Below, piece after piece: positions 34,680 to 47,754 of a stretch of 64,000 nucleotides of DNA. The notes under the pieces were generated by a model. The model saw only the letters and a list, made by a program, of their open reading frames with translations. It was not told the DNA's origin and searched no databases. Origin of the DNA: Echinarachnius parma (taxonomy: Eukaryota > Echinodermata > Echinoidea > Clypeasteroida > Echinarachniidae). The position numbers and the translations under genes were made by a program. Where the stretch lies: positions 1 to 64,000 of the forward strand of contig JBAMJV010009340.1 in assembly GCA_037951105.1 (NCBI GenBank), in the 5' to 3' direction. The stretch's first letter is position 1; every line of letters begins with the position of its first letter.

Positions 34680-35590
34680 GTATGCAATTAGTACTTAAGC
34701 ATGTTTTACTTTCCTTAAAGACACTGCGTTGTTTTGTTTTTTTACACAAACATTAAAGGATACTAAACTCGTTTGAAATGGTACGTTAAAAACTTCTCAT
34801 CTCATAGATAAATAAGTTTGTGTATCATATAATTAAGAACGATTTAATGATTTTTTTATTTTATAAAAGGCAATAAATATTGTGTACCATAATTACTTTG
34901 TCTACGTATTTTTATTTTCGTTACGATAAGGTAAGTTGTGTATCATCTCAAAACACTAAAGAAATGATGGCAATATTTCTCCTAAAATCGACTTTCTAAA
35001 ATGTAGACATCTAATGGCATAATGCACTCTAACACATTTCCCATTATCAATTCCGCTTTTCTCCAATCATCTCAAGTGTAAATTTTCGTCATGAATATTC
35101 TGGGTTTTTTTCAACAGTTCTTTCCGAGAACACGCTTTTTACATAAATTCATCTTTTCTACAAGGCCTTCAACATTAGCATCATTACTATTCGCCGTGTA
35201 TTTCACATTTCAGCAAACATGATTGTGCTGCCAGTTGATGGCGGCGTGGGAGGTTCCATTACGCTAACATGATACAGGGTTTTGGTCGAGCTTTGTAAAG
35301 TTTCAACATAATTACTTGAAAGCCATTGTGAATACTGCTTACATATTTATAGGAAAAAATACTTGTCATACTAAGTAATCGAAAATATAAGCCGAGCACT
35401 CAGTCCACTGTATTAGTGTACCATATAGTGTAGATATACTTATTTTTATGGAGTGCCGTACGTTCATCTCTCAGTTTCAAAATAAGTATAGGAATTTAGC
35501 CTCTGAAACTACTAATTAATACATAGTTATTATATCTAAATATATGAATAATGTTTTAATTGTAATTAAACTAATCCGTTTTAGTTTTGT
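34680..35590. other. No gene recognised
   Basis: AT-rich, non-repetitive sequence downstream of the candidate promoter; may be intronic. Confidence 0.35.
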
Positions 35591-35869
35591 TATTTAAAGG
35601 GATCTAGTAACATTACTCAAATCCACAAATCCTATTTAGTTCTCTCGTGGTTCTCTCATACATTTTTGCATTCGTATTACCAATATAATGATGGAAAAGC
35701 TTTTGATTTTTCGAATTTTCCTTTCGTTTAACGATATTTATGATTGAAGAGTTCGAATTTTTAACTATATACTGGAAAGTTATAACTGGGTTCAATGGCG
35801 TAATGAGCAAAATCATGTGGGGGCCTAAACAAAAATCCGCATCACCCAGGTTTGCCAACGTTGAGCAAG

Positions 35870-36425
35870 CGGTGAGCCCGTGACTTTGCGAACGAGCGAA
35901 GCAACTGTGCGGGGAGGGTGTGGGAGGAGATTGCCCCCCCCCCCCCCTCCCACGGTAGGGAGCTTTTACATTTTTGGACTTGAAACTGTGCAATCTGGTG
36001 CATACCTAGGAAGTAAATTCGGACTTGACGACATGTATTTTGTGGGAAAGTGCGTCACGATTCTACCGACTGGAAAAAAAGAGTTATATTTGTTTCATGA
36101 AAAAAACATTATTATAAAAGATGCACCAAAAAGTAATCCCAAAGTGATTTCAACAGTTCAAACATTGCACCAAATGTCACAATGTTTATGATACAACAAC
36201 ATGAACATAATTATACCCAGACAAGACCGATCCCCGAGGGCGCGAAGCGACCGAAAGGGCATAGATGGGGGAGGGTTTGATGGGAGGTGGGTGTCCGCCC
36301 ATGCACGATATTAGGGAGCTTTCGCAATGTTATACTTGAAAATATGCAATCTGGTGCATAAATAAGAAGGAAATTCGAGGGGGCAAGAGCCCCCCCCCCC
36401 CCCCCCCACCCCCCTCTCCCTACCA
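35870..36425. repeat. Direct pair of poly-C-associated repeats
   Basis: Two copies of 'gcgaagcgac...gggag..tagggagctttt..aatgt' plus 'tgtgcaatctggtgcata' (about 35890-36020 and 36235-36380), with C runs of about 14 and 17-18 at 35935 and 36391. Confidence 0.7.
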
Positions 36426-36574
36426 ATACGCCATTGTGTACAAAATCAGTACAATAAGTAAGTGAAAATCATTTTGAATTTCGCTCATTACTTGGCCATA
36501 TCATATCCATTTAATGCGAAATTTTCACACATTACTCAGTAGACATAACATATCACAACAATACACATTTTTTA

Positions 36575-37035
36575 TTAAAATGATAGTTGAATTTTCGGTA
36601 TAGAGGGCGCTGCACGAAATAATTTTGTGAGAGGTAATGAAAAACTGAGTGTCAAATTTGAAAGGGTATACAATTTCAATGACAGACAAAACTGTTATTT
36701 ATCACAATCGGTTCAGAGACGGATGAATATAACCGTTTGTAATTATTGTGGATCCCACAATTATTTTGAACCAGCCGTTAAAAAAAATAATGCTTAACAA
36801 GACATCACATGCACAATTTTGTATTAAAAATGGTTGAAACCAATGAGTTTTTAGAGAACGCCCTCTTGAGTTTTAACGACTCTTTTCGTCTGATAACAGG
36901 CTTTTACTTAGTCGTTTGTAATGTTTGTATACCTTTCGAGCATGGTGAGTTATAACTATTAGTTTTAATGTAATTGTGCAGGTTTTGGTTGCTAAAATTC
37001 AGTTTAAAACTGTTCTATCTATACCAAAACTCAAC
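36575..37035. mobile_element. Family A element nested in family C
   Basis: Contains atagttgaattttcggtata, gagggcgct and aatgaaaaactga blocks of the 967-2039 element and ends accaaaactcaactacc. The termini are more decayed than in the 967 copy. Confidence 0.65.
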
Positions 37036-37246
37036 TACCTCTTAACCATTCATCACTTTTTGCACATGTCCTCAAAGTTACTAGAAACCTTTAACCAGCT
37101 GATTTCGTTTCATGATGTTGAAAACGAGAGAGGATTCGAACAGGTTAAAAGAGGGACAAGTTCTTCTACCGACATGTAAACTGCTAGTGACAGCAACCAA
37201 TACTCTATTATTTCAACAGTTCAACATCTACCGTAGATAGTACTGT

Positions 37247-37266
37247 GGGTTTTTTTTTTTTTTTTT
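37247..37266. repeat. Poly-T run
   Basis: About 17 consecutive T, next to AT-rich sequence with no gene seen (37100-38170). Confidence 0.7.
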
Positions 37267-38173
37267 AGTATATGGTGTATATTTTTGCTTGCGAAATGAT
37301 TGCATCATTTTTTCAAATTTGTTTGTTCCAAAAATATTGAAAGCACTGTGTGCTCCTACGAAATGACTGGCAGGCATGTTTCCTAGGGAGTGGAAAGTCT
37401 GGCTGGATTGTTTGCAGAGTGTAGCCGATGATCCGCAGACAACAAATTAATGTAATGGATGCTAATTAACAATGTGTTGTGTCAGGGTGATGAATACTGT
37501 GCTCACACTGTATCACATTGATCCGGGACATGGCTATGTGTGTATAATGTATTAATATATATATATACAAGGGGTTGATATGAATGTGATAATGTATACG
37601 CTTATACAGGTGTACAAACATACTTAGCAGATATGTGCGGAAATGTTGCATTTTTGTGCGAGTTCATGTCTAATGTGTTTATTTAGTATGAGTGTAGTAG
37701 TGTGAATATGAAGTCGATTGTTGTATTGGTTAACTCTCTTAGTACTTTAATAAATGGCAAAAATCCATTTTCGTGTGTACATGTTATTAAACAGGAATAG
37801 GCTAAGCCCCACCCCTATTCATCTTCAATGAATAGAGATTTCTGAGTCTGAGTGTCATTCCACACGTATGTATTGTGTGCATGTCAGAGTTTAAAATACT
37901 CTGTTCCGAGATTTCCGACATTATTATGAAAGAAAATACAATTTAAGAGCTAATGTTTGATGAGTAGATCTTGGAAATGCCTTTTGGTGGAATTATATTG
38001 ATTTTTAGAGCTCAACATAGTGAACGACCGTTAGGATGGTTTAATACGTAACTGCAGACCCTTTATTATAGTTCGTGTTTGTGACGGTCAGAAAATAAAT
38101 ATTACATTTATTTCGGTAAAGCATAATTAAAGATATTTATTCAATTTATGATGTAAGGCGGTTAACTGTTTTT

Positions 38174-38510
38174 TTAAAGGGAGTGTCCGCCTTTTACAAA
38201 TCGTGTCTTATTTATTGTATGTAATACTCGCTTACGCCGTTGTTCGATCACAATATGTGCGCGGTTCACGCACATCAATGGGGGGCTCGCCGCAATACGC
38301 TATCGTGAGCGAAATTTTGCACGGGCGAAGGCTCGTTATGTAAACGACGGTCTGTCGCTTGTATTATGTTGAGGTCTATAACTCGACGAAAATGAGATTT
38401 CAAGCCCTAATCTTTTTTCAGGCAAGCTGTTAACTGACAGTTTCTTTCATATAAGACAATAACCTCGCAACTTCGAAATTTGGCTTGCAAAAGGCGGACA
38501 CTCCCTTTAA
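38174..38510. mobile_element. Family B element, complete, 337 bp
   Basis: Inverted ends TTAAAGGGAGTGTCCGCCTT and GGCGGACACTCCCTTTAA, perfect over at least 18 bp. Subterminal aacctcgcaactt and ttggcttgcaaaa recur in the copies at 49438 and 55636. Confidence 0.85.
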
Positions 38511-41500
38511 CTTAGTAAAATGAAAACATAATCCATCCATTGATTTAGAATAGAAATTATATTAAGTATATTATACTACAACGTGATTGCTTTTTTTGGC
38601 TTGCATCATTGAATCCTTTATCTCACTGTGCACTTTAAAATGTCATCAATTTGATGTACGTATTATCCTTGTGTCTGTTTATGGAATGTTTTTATTTTAA
38701 ATGGACTTGACGATGCCTGCCAATAAAAGGGACACAATCTTTGAATATACAGTAATGTGACTTGAGTCGTGATCATGGCAGTGAGATGGTTAAAGTTATC
38801 TATTAACTTGAAATTTTCCCCAAAGTATTATTTGTGACTTTATTCATGTACCAACATCATTGTAATATTCTTGAAAAAGATATGTGAGATTTGCATAGAA
38901 AAGGAATAATGTTTACCTAGTGAAAACAGAACAATACCAATGTCTGATTGTATCCCGATTATTCGCGTGGAGTATCCAATTTCGGATACTATGGACGACT
39001 GAGTATCCGAATTCGGATAGTCTTGACTACGGTTGAAAGAGTCCATCTAATTTCTAAAAAATCTAACTGGAATGATTATGTTCATATTTAGGGAGAAATT
39101 TGAAACAAATCATAACATATTTCATTATCATGTTACTATAAGCCAAACAACAAGGTACACGAGAAGTGTGAAACCTCTAAGTCATTCCGGTTGAATTTGG
39201 TCGACTGGTTGGGTTATGTGAATAATTATCTGACGGGAAGTGTACCTTTATCGATGTCTGTCTTCCCACATTTCAGAACAAATGGTTTGTTCTGGTGGGG
39301 GCGACTTAACATACATTTTTCAAAAGGTATCAATAACCGCCTCTACCTAACTGTAAGGACATTAACGTATGGCCATCATGACCCTTCGTTTACATAATTA
39401 TGCTTCCTGTTTTCTTGGAAATTGTACATCATTGGTCAGCCTTTACATGCTGACAACTAGGTGAGGCGACAAAACTGATTCAATGCATGGGCAAACACGC
39501 CTGTCCTCTTAATGTTGGAGTGCTTGTTTGTTCACGATGATGCCGATCAATTATTACACTTCGTTCAACCTTTGTTGTTTCATGAATTAAACATGTTTAC
39601 GTCTTATTTTTGTTCTAGTTGATTTTTTTGGACAAATCAAGGCGCAAAATTCGGTTGCCACAGTCCTAGAACGACGTTGATATACCCCTCCTTCTTTCCA
39701 CGTACGTATGAAGGACATGTATAATACTGATAATTGTATATAGCGAAGAGTGGGGCAATGCAAGACATACTCTATGGGGGAAAATATCCCTTCTTTTTGT
39801 TCCACTCCCCCCCCCCCCCCCCCCCTCCTCCTACCCCTCCCCATTAGCACAAAATAATACAAACATAATGAGTAATGTGTCATATTTGCTTTAACTATTA
39901 TCATTTACGCCCAATGTTCATGGTGAGATGATGGTGAAGATTGTCCCGGTGACAAGTAGAGGATGAAGAAGAAGAGTGCTCCGAGATTATGTTGGTTTAA
40001 TAAACGTTGTGGTTAGAGTTTGGTTCAGGTTTAGGATCATGATTTAGGTGAGTGATCGGATTCTGGTTAGGATAAAACAAATCTGTGTATATTTGGGTTT
40101 GTGTTTAGGTAAAGGCTAAGCGATATGTGCTATATTTTGGGGTAAGGGCTTTTGTTAATGGAAACTCAGTAGCATAAAAACGGTTTTATATTAAAGAGTG
40201 TTAACGTCATAGAAGTCATATACGGGCTACACTTTGTTATCAGCATGATTAGAGTGTTCCCTGACATTCATATGTATGCCTATACATTGCTACAAGGAAA
40301 CCGATAACTTTCAAAGCCAAAAATGGGATGAGAGAATGTCGCATATCAATTTACCACGAGTAAGGTTTAAGCAACACCATCACCTTAACATGTATATTAG
40401 AAAAAGGGAAGAAAGGGGGAATAGCCGCATTTCAATACCTCGATGGGCGTAACCTTTGACTGTGAAGGAGGTCGAAGATGGATAATGGTAGCGACTTGCC
40501 CCAAAAGTGCAATTTTTAGTGCTCTTTGTTTCACCCCCCGCCCCTCTCAACATTCAATGGGGGTTTTAATGGATAGGAAGTGTTCGGGTCCGGTGTGATA
40601 TACGATACCTTTCGGGATTCGACGGAAAGTGTACTCGTGCAGTAATTGATCGGAACCCAGTAGGCAAAGAGAGTCTTCCAAAGTTTCACAACTAGAAGTA
40701 GCAATCCTAGCAGAGAGATAAAGTTCCATCGCCATGTAAATGTTATTTATGCAGCGTCATCGTTTCATATCGTGAAATAATTGTCATAAGACACCGAAGC
40801 TCAAGGAAGTAACTTTACAACAAAACAAAAATGGAAATGAAGATTCGTAATGTTGCATTAGGAATATGTTCTTGTTATTAATGCATCATCTGCACAATCA
40901 TTTCAGCATGATGTATGCCAATATATGTTAGATTTAAATTCCGTGCGTTTTTCCTTACTGTTTGTTTTCTAATAAGTGAGCGAGAAACCCTAATACCGCG
41001 GTTTATATCCCCCTTTTCTCCTTGACAGAAATTGTTCGTGTTAAATGTCAAGCGTGCAATGTGACCCGAGCCATTTATTTGAGTGATTGTATCAATGAAT
41101 CCTTGGTATCACAAACATGGGTATGTCAACTATGTTAAACCCGCTATGTTGCTCACAAGTCGAGTTATAGGACAAAATAGTATGCATATGAATGGCGGTC
41201 ATTTTGAAATTCAAAATTGCGAGTGAAGACGTGGTTGAAATAATATCAGCACCCCAACATTAACAAAGTTAGGCAATGAAAACAATTTAGCGCAACATTC
41301 GAGCTCAGGGATAACATAACAACTTCCACTATGTGGGCGTGTATGACATCACTTGTCACTTGCGGCTTTCTTTAAATTGTTAATTTGGCCTCCACTATAA
41401 CAGAAAATAAATTATTGCTAAGCTGTGACGTCAAAAAGCAAGAAAATTGATGTGATGCGCTAAGTCTTCTTTAATTATTGACTTATCTTGATGTTTTTTA

Positions 41501-43080
41501 TGGTGGACGTACAGGGACATCAAGCATCGCGATAATTCGCGATAGAAAATAATTATGCAGCCGTCGAGACATTCAAGAAATTTGTCGTAAATAATTTTAA
41601 AGACGATAGCAGTGAATTTTGTCTTGAATTTTAAAATCGACTATGAGAATAGTCGCTTACCATGTCGTGAATGATGCTATATATACAAGTACATGATAGT
41701 TGCGCATAAGTATCACTTTGTGGTATTTTATTTCTGATGACAAATTTCGACCGTTCATTAAACCGCCCGTCTTCAAGCAAGCTCTTATTATATCGATAAA
41801 TATGGGTAAGCAGTGTATTGAAATGGTGAGGTCAGGATAATCACGTCAACAGATTTCGATTTAATGGTCCGTCCTATTCTATGTTATTTAATTGAAAATA
41901 ATGTCACTGAATTACAGAAGTTAGGCATGAAAATTGTCGAGGATGCGTTGAACTGGCCAGCTGTCCTTGGTGCCTAACCAGCGAGCAATACAGACCAAGA
42001 GAAGAACAATTATTTCAAGATGAAATTAATTACTATTCATGACAAAATACACGGTCGCTAATCTTTCGCCGCGAAATTCACGAAAACATTAATATGAGAC
42101 GAAATCATATTAGAGTTCTGTTGTAGCACAATTCCCCATATCGTATATCATATATGCATGGGCCGAATTGCAGACTTAAATGTTAACATTCACAAACATT
42201 TACTACGAGAAAGGTTCACGACGGAATTGACAACGGTCCCATATTTGATGTCGCAAAATATTCATAACATGCGTTGTCCGTACAGCGCGACCTATAGTTT
42301 ATTAACCAGTTGCACACAATATGCTACAAATAAGAATAATTATGGTGCGTGACGTAAAGGCATACGCGGGGCGCCAAAAGACAATGGATTATTTATCCCG
42401 AATGTCCCGAAAGTAACAACACATGGGCATTAATAAATTCAATAGTGGATGTCACCTACGTCAACCCATCCATTACTAGCAGGTAGCATCTGGTTTACCA
42501 AGTTTAGTATCATCATGATAATTAATTTATAGATGGTAAAAAATGTTTATAATGTCAATGTAGAAATTAACATATTTACTTTATTGAAAATAGTACCCCA
42601 AGAATATGCATAGTTCTTCATACCGAACAAACATGACGAGAAAGATTATTTGCTTCCGTTTTTATGATGAATTTTCAGTTGAAAACAACTCGCTTCATTT
42701 TGAAGCAGGAATATCTTATCTATTGGATACTGTCTTCGCATCTAAATATAGTCACCACTATATAAAAGCAAACTGTGCTGTATGATTTTATGATCCATCT
42801 GATGGGGAACACGTGGATTTTACCCCCAACTTTCAGGATGTCAATGTTCAAGTAAAATTAAAAACAATCTTGTTTATGAAGGGATAAATTTCCCTAATAC
42901 AGCTTTTGCTTCCTAAAGACTCATCAAAACGTTTATCGAAACGTGCGTTCGTGAAGTAATCCAAACTTCATATTCTCTTGCTATATCGGCTAGCTAGTTT
43001 CAGGAATTCACCTGACGTTTTATGTTACTACCATAATATAATTCTTAAAGAGGGAGTTATCATTTTGTTCAACGCATCGT
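38511..43080. other. Repeat-poor region, no gene supported
   Basis: Nearly free of recognisable repeats apart from a poly-C run (about 18 C at 39808-39825). A 62-codon minus-strand frame (40735-40547) with two tandem ATG-like starts is not matched to any family and lacks splice support. The stretch 41000-42900 has balanced composition and many homeodomain-like TAATTA words; it may be regulatory, which is speculation. Confidence 0.35.
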
Positions 43081-43084
43081 GTTA

Positions 43085-43365
43085 GTACGTAGCCGAGCTA
43101 CATTCTGTCTAGCCGGTATTGTTCATACGAGAACGCTCTCTCAACGACCAACTTGCAAACTCTCTCTAGCCGCCGGGAACAGCTGTGTCTGTCCTTTGCC
43201 CGCAAAACTTTCAAGACGGACACGGGAGAATGGTTCACGCCCGTAATACAAACTAGAAACTTAAGAAACCACCGAGTGTGTGTCGAACCTAAATCCAAAA
43301 CGAACAGATACAAAAACAGTCCCATCCCATTCTTTGCTAGTCTGTTAAACAAAAATGGATGTTAA
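43085..43365 (+). pseudogene. 3' end of LINE ORF2 (5'-truncated)
   Basis: Open frame from about 43090 to the TAA at 43363-43365. It reads SYENALSTTNLQTL, then SSRREQLCLSFARKTFK, EWFTPV, and ends RYKNSPIPFFASLLNKNGC. These blocks are the C-terminal signature of one widespread jockey/CR1-like ORF2 group (RR..LC..FAKK, then RYKNS.IPF...LLN). An in-frame TAG lies just upstream of the readable part. Confidence 0.8.
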
Positions 43366-44838
43366 ACGTGACACGGTGTTTTTTACCTAGTAGTATTTAT
43401 GATCATACATGGAATGTGCTTTAATTATTAATTATTTATTATTCATAATAACATTATTTTGTATTACTTTTCTTTGCGTAATTCTAATCATGTTATTTTC
43501 CGCAATATACTTTATTTAATGTATGTGCAACCTTTTCTCTCTGTAATACCTATTTAAAATAATTGGATGCGGCTTTCCAAAAATAAATGTAATATAGTTG
43601 CAATACCGCCACTTGATTTTGTACTTGCCATTAGACATATTGTTTATAATATACATGCATATAATTGCGCAACATTTTCTCTCTGCAATAACCCTTGACT
43701 GATTTTAAAATCTGACACTTTTATAAATAATTCAAATAATTGGATGCGGATTTTTAGAAATAAATGTAATATAGTTGCAATACCGCCATTTGGAATCTCT
43801 ATTTGCACATTAGGCATATAGCTTATAATATGTATATATATTTTTTTAAAACTTAATTATATACCTAGTCTATAGTTGTTTTACTCAGACACCCTTTGAT
43901 ACAAGTAAATGCATTCATTTATTTGAGATATACATGTATTATTGCATGACTGTATATAAATATATTATAGTTGTAATACTGGATGCATCATGAATACATG
44001 TTTGTTATAAAGCGGTCTGTAAGATTACTTTCTCTAAATTTATGATTACAACCCATTAATTTGATAAGACCAAATGTGCTATATAGTTATTCAATATTTA
44101 TATACTTACACTCTTTTATATTCCTTTTTTTTTTTTTTTTTGTTGCGTAATTTGAATTATGATACTTTCCACGATATACTTTATTTAATGTTTGTGCAAC
44201 CCTTTCTCTCTGTAATTATCCCTGAATTATTTTAAAATTGGCTACTTTTATAAACAACTAAATGTGGCTTTCAAAAACAAAAAATGTACTGTAATAATAT
44301 AGTTGTAATACCGCCATTTGAACTTGTATTTGCACATTAGGCATATTGATTATAATATGTTAATATAATTGATTTAAACTTAATTGGATACATAGTTTAT
44401 AGTTGTACTACTCACACACTCTTTGATACAACTAAATGCATTTATTTATTTATTTATTTGAGATATATTACTGTATGACTGTATATAGATATATTTTAGT
44501 TGTACTAATGGATGCATCATAAATACATGTTTATTATAAAGAGGTCAATATGATTACTTGCTCTTAATTTATGATTAATTTGATAATACATACCATGCTT
44601 TACTTACTTAATAATTATATACACGTACATTATTTTGTATTATTTTCCTCTGCACAATTTCGATAATGATAATTTTCCTTGTTGATATAGTATGTATTTT
44701 ACTTTAAATTTGTATTATTTTAGTATAATGTTGTTTGATGTATATTATGTATCTTTTTACACTGTAAATGCTACACAATTTAGCCGTATGGCTACGAGTT
44801 TGCATAAATAAAATAAACCTTTCAATAAAAAAAAAAAA
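43085..44838 (+). mobile_element. 5'-truncated LINE with long 3'UTR and poly-A tail
   Basis: The ORF2 remnant is followed by about 1.45 kb of AT-rich 3'UTR, AATAAA-type words at 44807-44817 and a terminal A run (44827-44838). The UTR holds duplicated blocks: tgtgcaacctttctctctgt-type words at about 43528, 43670 and 44195; taatatagttgcaataccgc at 43590, 43768 and 44297; gatgcatcat at 43983 and 44511. Typical 5'-truncated retrotransposition product. Confidence 0.75.
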
Positions 44839-44929
44839 GACCAATCTGAAGGTAAACCATGATTTCACTCTGAATTAGTATTGTATGTGTGTGTGAGGGA
44901 GGGAGCTAGTACAGTGTGTGGCATTGCCG

Positions 44930-45233
44930 CTCCATAGACCCCCGGAATGACTTGGCTATGTAATTGACTAGCGCCAAGTCCATTATTCTCTTCTAGTTCG
45001 GCTCCTTGGACCACCATTTGAGCCTTTTTGAGGGTTTCCGTAGGTTAGCTCCAAGTCTTTGTATTTTGTAGTTTTAGTCTGCTCCTTAGACCCATTAACT
45101 CCCGTTTCAGGGTTTTTGTAGCTCCAAAGACCCTATATTGTGCTTGTAGTCAGCTCTTCAGACCCCCATTTCAGAGTTCCGTGCGGCACACCCCTGTCAA
45201 AAAATAATTCGAGTGCCCCCCCCCCCCCCCCCG
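44930..45233 (-). mobile_element. Poly-C-ended dispersed repeat (inverse of 21410 family)
   Basis: Contains the inverse of the 21410-21835 blocks: ccatagacccccggaatgac, gcgccaagtccattattctc and cacccctgtcaaaaaataat, ending in about 16 C. It starts about 90 bp after the LINE poly-A tail. Confidence 0.75.
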
Positions 45234-45639
45234 GGGTATTACCTATCAAAACACGGTATACACATGTACTATATACTGCCAAAAACCTACAACTTCAACA
45301 GTGTGCTTATACTTTATATGTATTGTTGGTGTGCTGTCTGTATTATATTGTCTTAATTACCGTCAATAAAGGGGGGTAATTTCATCTTTGAAGGTATCAG
45401 AAGGAATTATTTTAACAAGGTAGGGACTTGTGACTACTTCAAATTATTTAAGATTTTAAAATAACACAAATTTAATTGATTTCTGTGATTTTGCTATGGC
45501 TATGCTATGGCATTGCCATTGGCATTGGTCAGTGTCTCAATCCCATGTATGTGTTTTTGTGTTAGTGATTTCAACTGCTCGATTCTAGGTTTGGTTTTGT
45601 ATATTCACTGACAGATTTGTTTAATGGTGGTGGTGGTAA

Positions 45640-45745
45640 TTTTATAATTTATCAATTAGAAAAATATTTATTTTACTTGCCCTACTGGGAACCAGAAAAA
45701 TATTTATTTTACATGCCCGACCGGCCAAACAGAAAAAAAAGTTAA
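45640..45745. repeat. Short tandem duplication
   Basis: Two copies of agaaaaatatttattttac followed by ttgccc/atgccc within 50 bp. Confidence 0.55.
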
Positions 45746-46044
45746 TTTTGAGCATTGAATTATCTGTAGGCTACAGTCAATACTTATTTAAGTCATGGTA
45801 TTGGTGCAAATAAACAAATTGGGTTTTTTTGTAAAATTTCAGAGGCCTGCCAAGCTGTGCCTGTGACTGCATGTTGACGAGTTGAAATTGGTTGCAGCTA
45901 CGCCTACAGTACACTGCTATAGTGCAACAGCTGTATGTAGCCAGGACCCAGTCTACCACTACCAGCAGTGGGGGGGACTTGCCGCACTGATCTCCGAAAG
46001 AGCGGAGGGAGAAGAAGGTGTGTATATAAATATTTATAACCTAA

Positions 46045-47195
46045 CACACCGCTGTAACGGCTCGTATTGAAAAAACTTGAAGTTAAGTAGATTGACAAAT
46101 CTAGCGCTTTCATGGCCTCTTTGACATTATTACTGAAATATTTTACTGTCGGCCTTCTAGTGCTAGACGCTACGATTCATTGACGCCCGTCGTGCGGGCG
46201 AAGAACATCTTCTGGTACCAAAAGATTACAAAATGGCAGTGGCAGTCATAAATACATGAAAATATAGGTTTTGCGCTTGTTATTACAGAAATATCAATAT
46301 ATCTCTGGCATGTCTTGTTGATGCTAATTTTGTTGCATTTAAAACGTTTTTCAGCAACCGTTGCAAAACTTTTTGCACACAGCGTTCAAATGGTGGGTAC
46401 GGTAACCAGTCGGGTCGCCCCGCCCGCGAGTTTTCGTTTTTCACAATAGCCTAGGGAATGTCGCCAAAAACTTGTGAAAACGCGCTGGTAGGCCAAGACT
46501 AGCTCGTATTTCTCAATAAAATCGTGGTTACACACACCATGATGACTGTTGTAATGTATCTACGCCTAGATGACTATATTTCTAGTCTCATCGTTTGTGG
46601 TCGTAGTCCGCATTGAGATCGGCCACTAATTAATGGTCACCCTTGCCCTTGGACTTGTTAGCTAGATCGATGTCGCAGAGTTTGATGCATAGAAATACAA
46701 TGCGAGCTAGTCTTGGCTTTAAAACCAGCGCGTTTTGGCGACATTCCCTAGGCTATTGTGTATAACAAAACTTGCGCCGCGCCCCGCCCCCATCGATCCG
46801 ACCCGGCTGGTCACCGTACCGTACCCACCATTTGAACGCTGTGTGCCAAAAGTTTCGCAACGGTTGTTGAAAAGTATTTTCAATACAACAAAATAAGAGA
46901 CAAAAAGACTAGATCGATGCATGAGTTTATGTATCATAGTTGCCAGAGAAATATTGACATTGCTGTAATAACAAGCTCAAAACCCTTTTCATGTATTTAT
47001 GACTGCCAGTACAACTAACTGCCATTCTGTAATTCTGTAATCTGGTACCAGAAGATCACGCTGTTTTGGGCCCGCACGACGGGCGTCAATCGTAGCGTCT
47101 AGCGCTAGAAGGCCGACAGTAAAATCTTTCAGTCAGTCAGTCAGTCAGTCAAAGAGGCCATGAAAGCGCTAGACACGAGCCGTTACAGCGGTGTG
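46045..47195. mobile_element. 1.15-kb palindromic element
   Basis: Ends CACACCGCTGTAACGGCTCG (46045) and its exact inverse ending at 47195. Arms of about 480 bp match: tagcgctttcatggcctctt with its inverse; gacgcccgtcgtgcgggc with its inverse; the tctggtaccagaag region; and ctagggaatgtcgcc with its inverse. The right arm gains a short (CAGT)n. The spacer is about 130 bp. No transposase. Confidence 0.85.
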
Positions 47196-47329
47196 CTGAC
47201 GAAATAACCTCCCTCCTCCCTTGACAAAATCCTGGGTACTCCACTGTCATATCATATCATATGTTTTGCTCCGGGGGCTCCGGGGATCTCTTGGGGTGCA
47301 CGAAGCTATTATTATTACCATCAATGTTA

Positions 47330-47745
47330 TTGCCTTTATCATCGTGCATCATCATCACCATCATTATTATCATCATCATCATCCCTATCATCATCATCAT
47401 CATCTTCATCTTCATCTTCATCTTCCTCATCATCACCATCTTCATGATCATCACCGCCATCATCATGGGGGCTGCGTGCATCTCTTGGGGCACCACTCGG
47501 GGGGGGGGGGGGGGGGGAGGGGAGGAGGAGGGGCAAAGCAGCTCAAATGTTGGGGGAAATCTTGTTCTTTTAAAGAATTTCATATCACCCTCATCGTCAT
47601 CCACCGCATCATCATCATCATCATCATCCCCATTATTCATCATCATCATTGCCATCATCATCATAATCATCATCATCATCATCACCAAATCTCACTGCCA
47701 TCATTATCACCATCCTCATGACCATAATTCTTCATCATCATCATC
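47330..47745. repeat. (CAT)n microsatellites with poly-G run between
   Basis: Trinucleotide CAT/ATC arrays at about 47345-47465 and 47585-47745, flanking a run of about 17 G at 47500. The preceding gggggctccg...tctcttggggtgca is repeated as gggggctgcg...tctcttggggcacc, so the unit seems duplicated. Long open frames here are low-complexity artefacts. Confidence 0.9.
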
Positions 47746-47754
47746 CATCATACA

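Larger units (their letters stand above)
35594..37090. mobile_element. Family C element interrupted by two other repeats
   Basis: Left end TTAAAGGGATCTAGTAACAT at 35594 with about 190 bp matching one end of the 27959-28354 element in inverted orientation. The middle block is at 36430-36570 and the far end (ctcaaagttactagaaacct) near 37070. Interruptions: a poly-C-associated repeat (about 35790-36430) and a family A element (about 36575-37035). Confidence 0.7.

Noticed and set aside
35613..36426. Pro/Gly-rich frames
   Set aside because: Translations of the poly-C-associated dispersed repeat.
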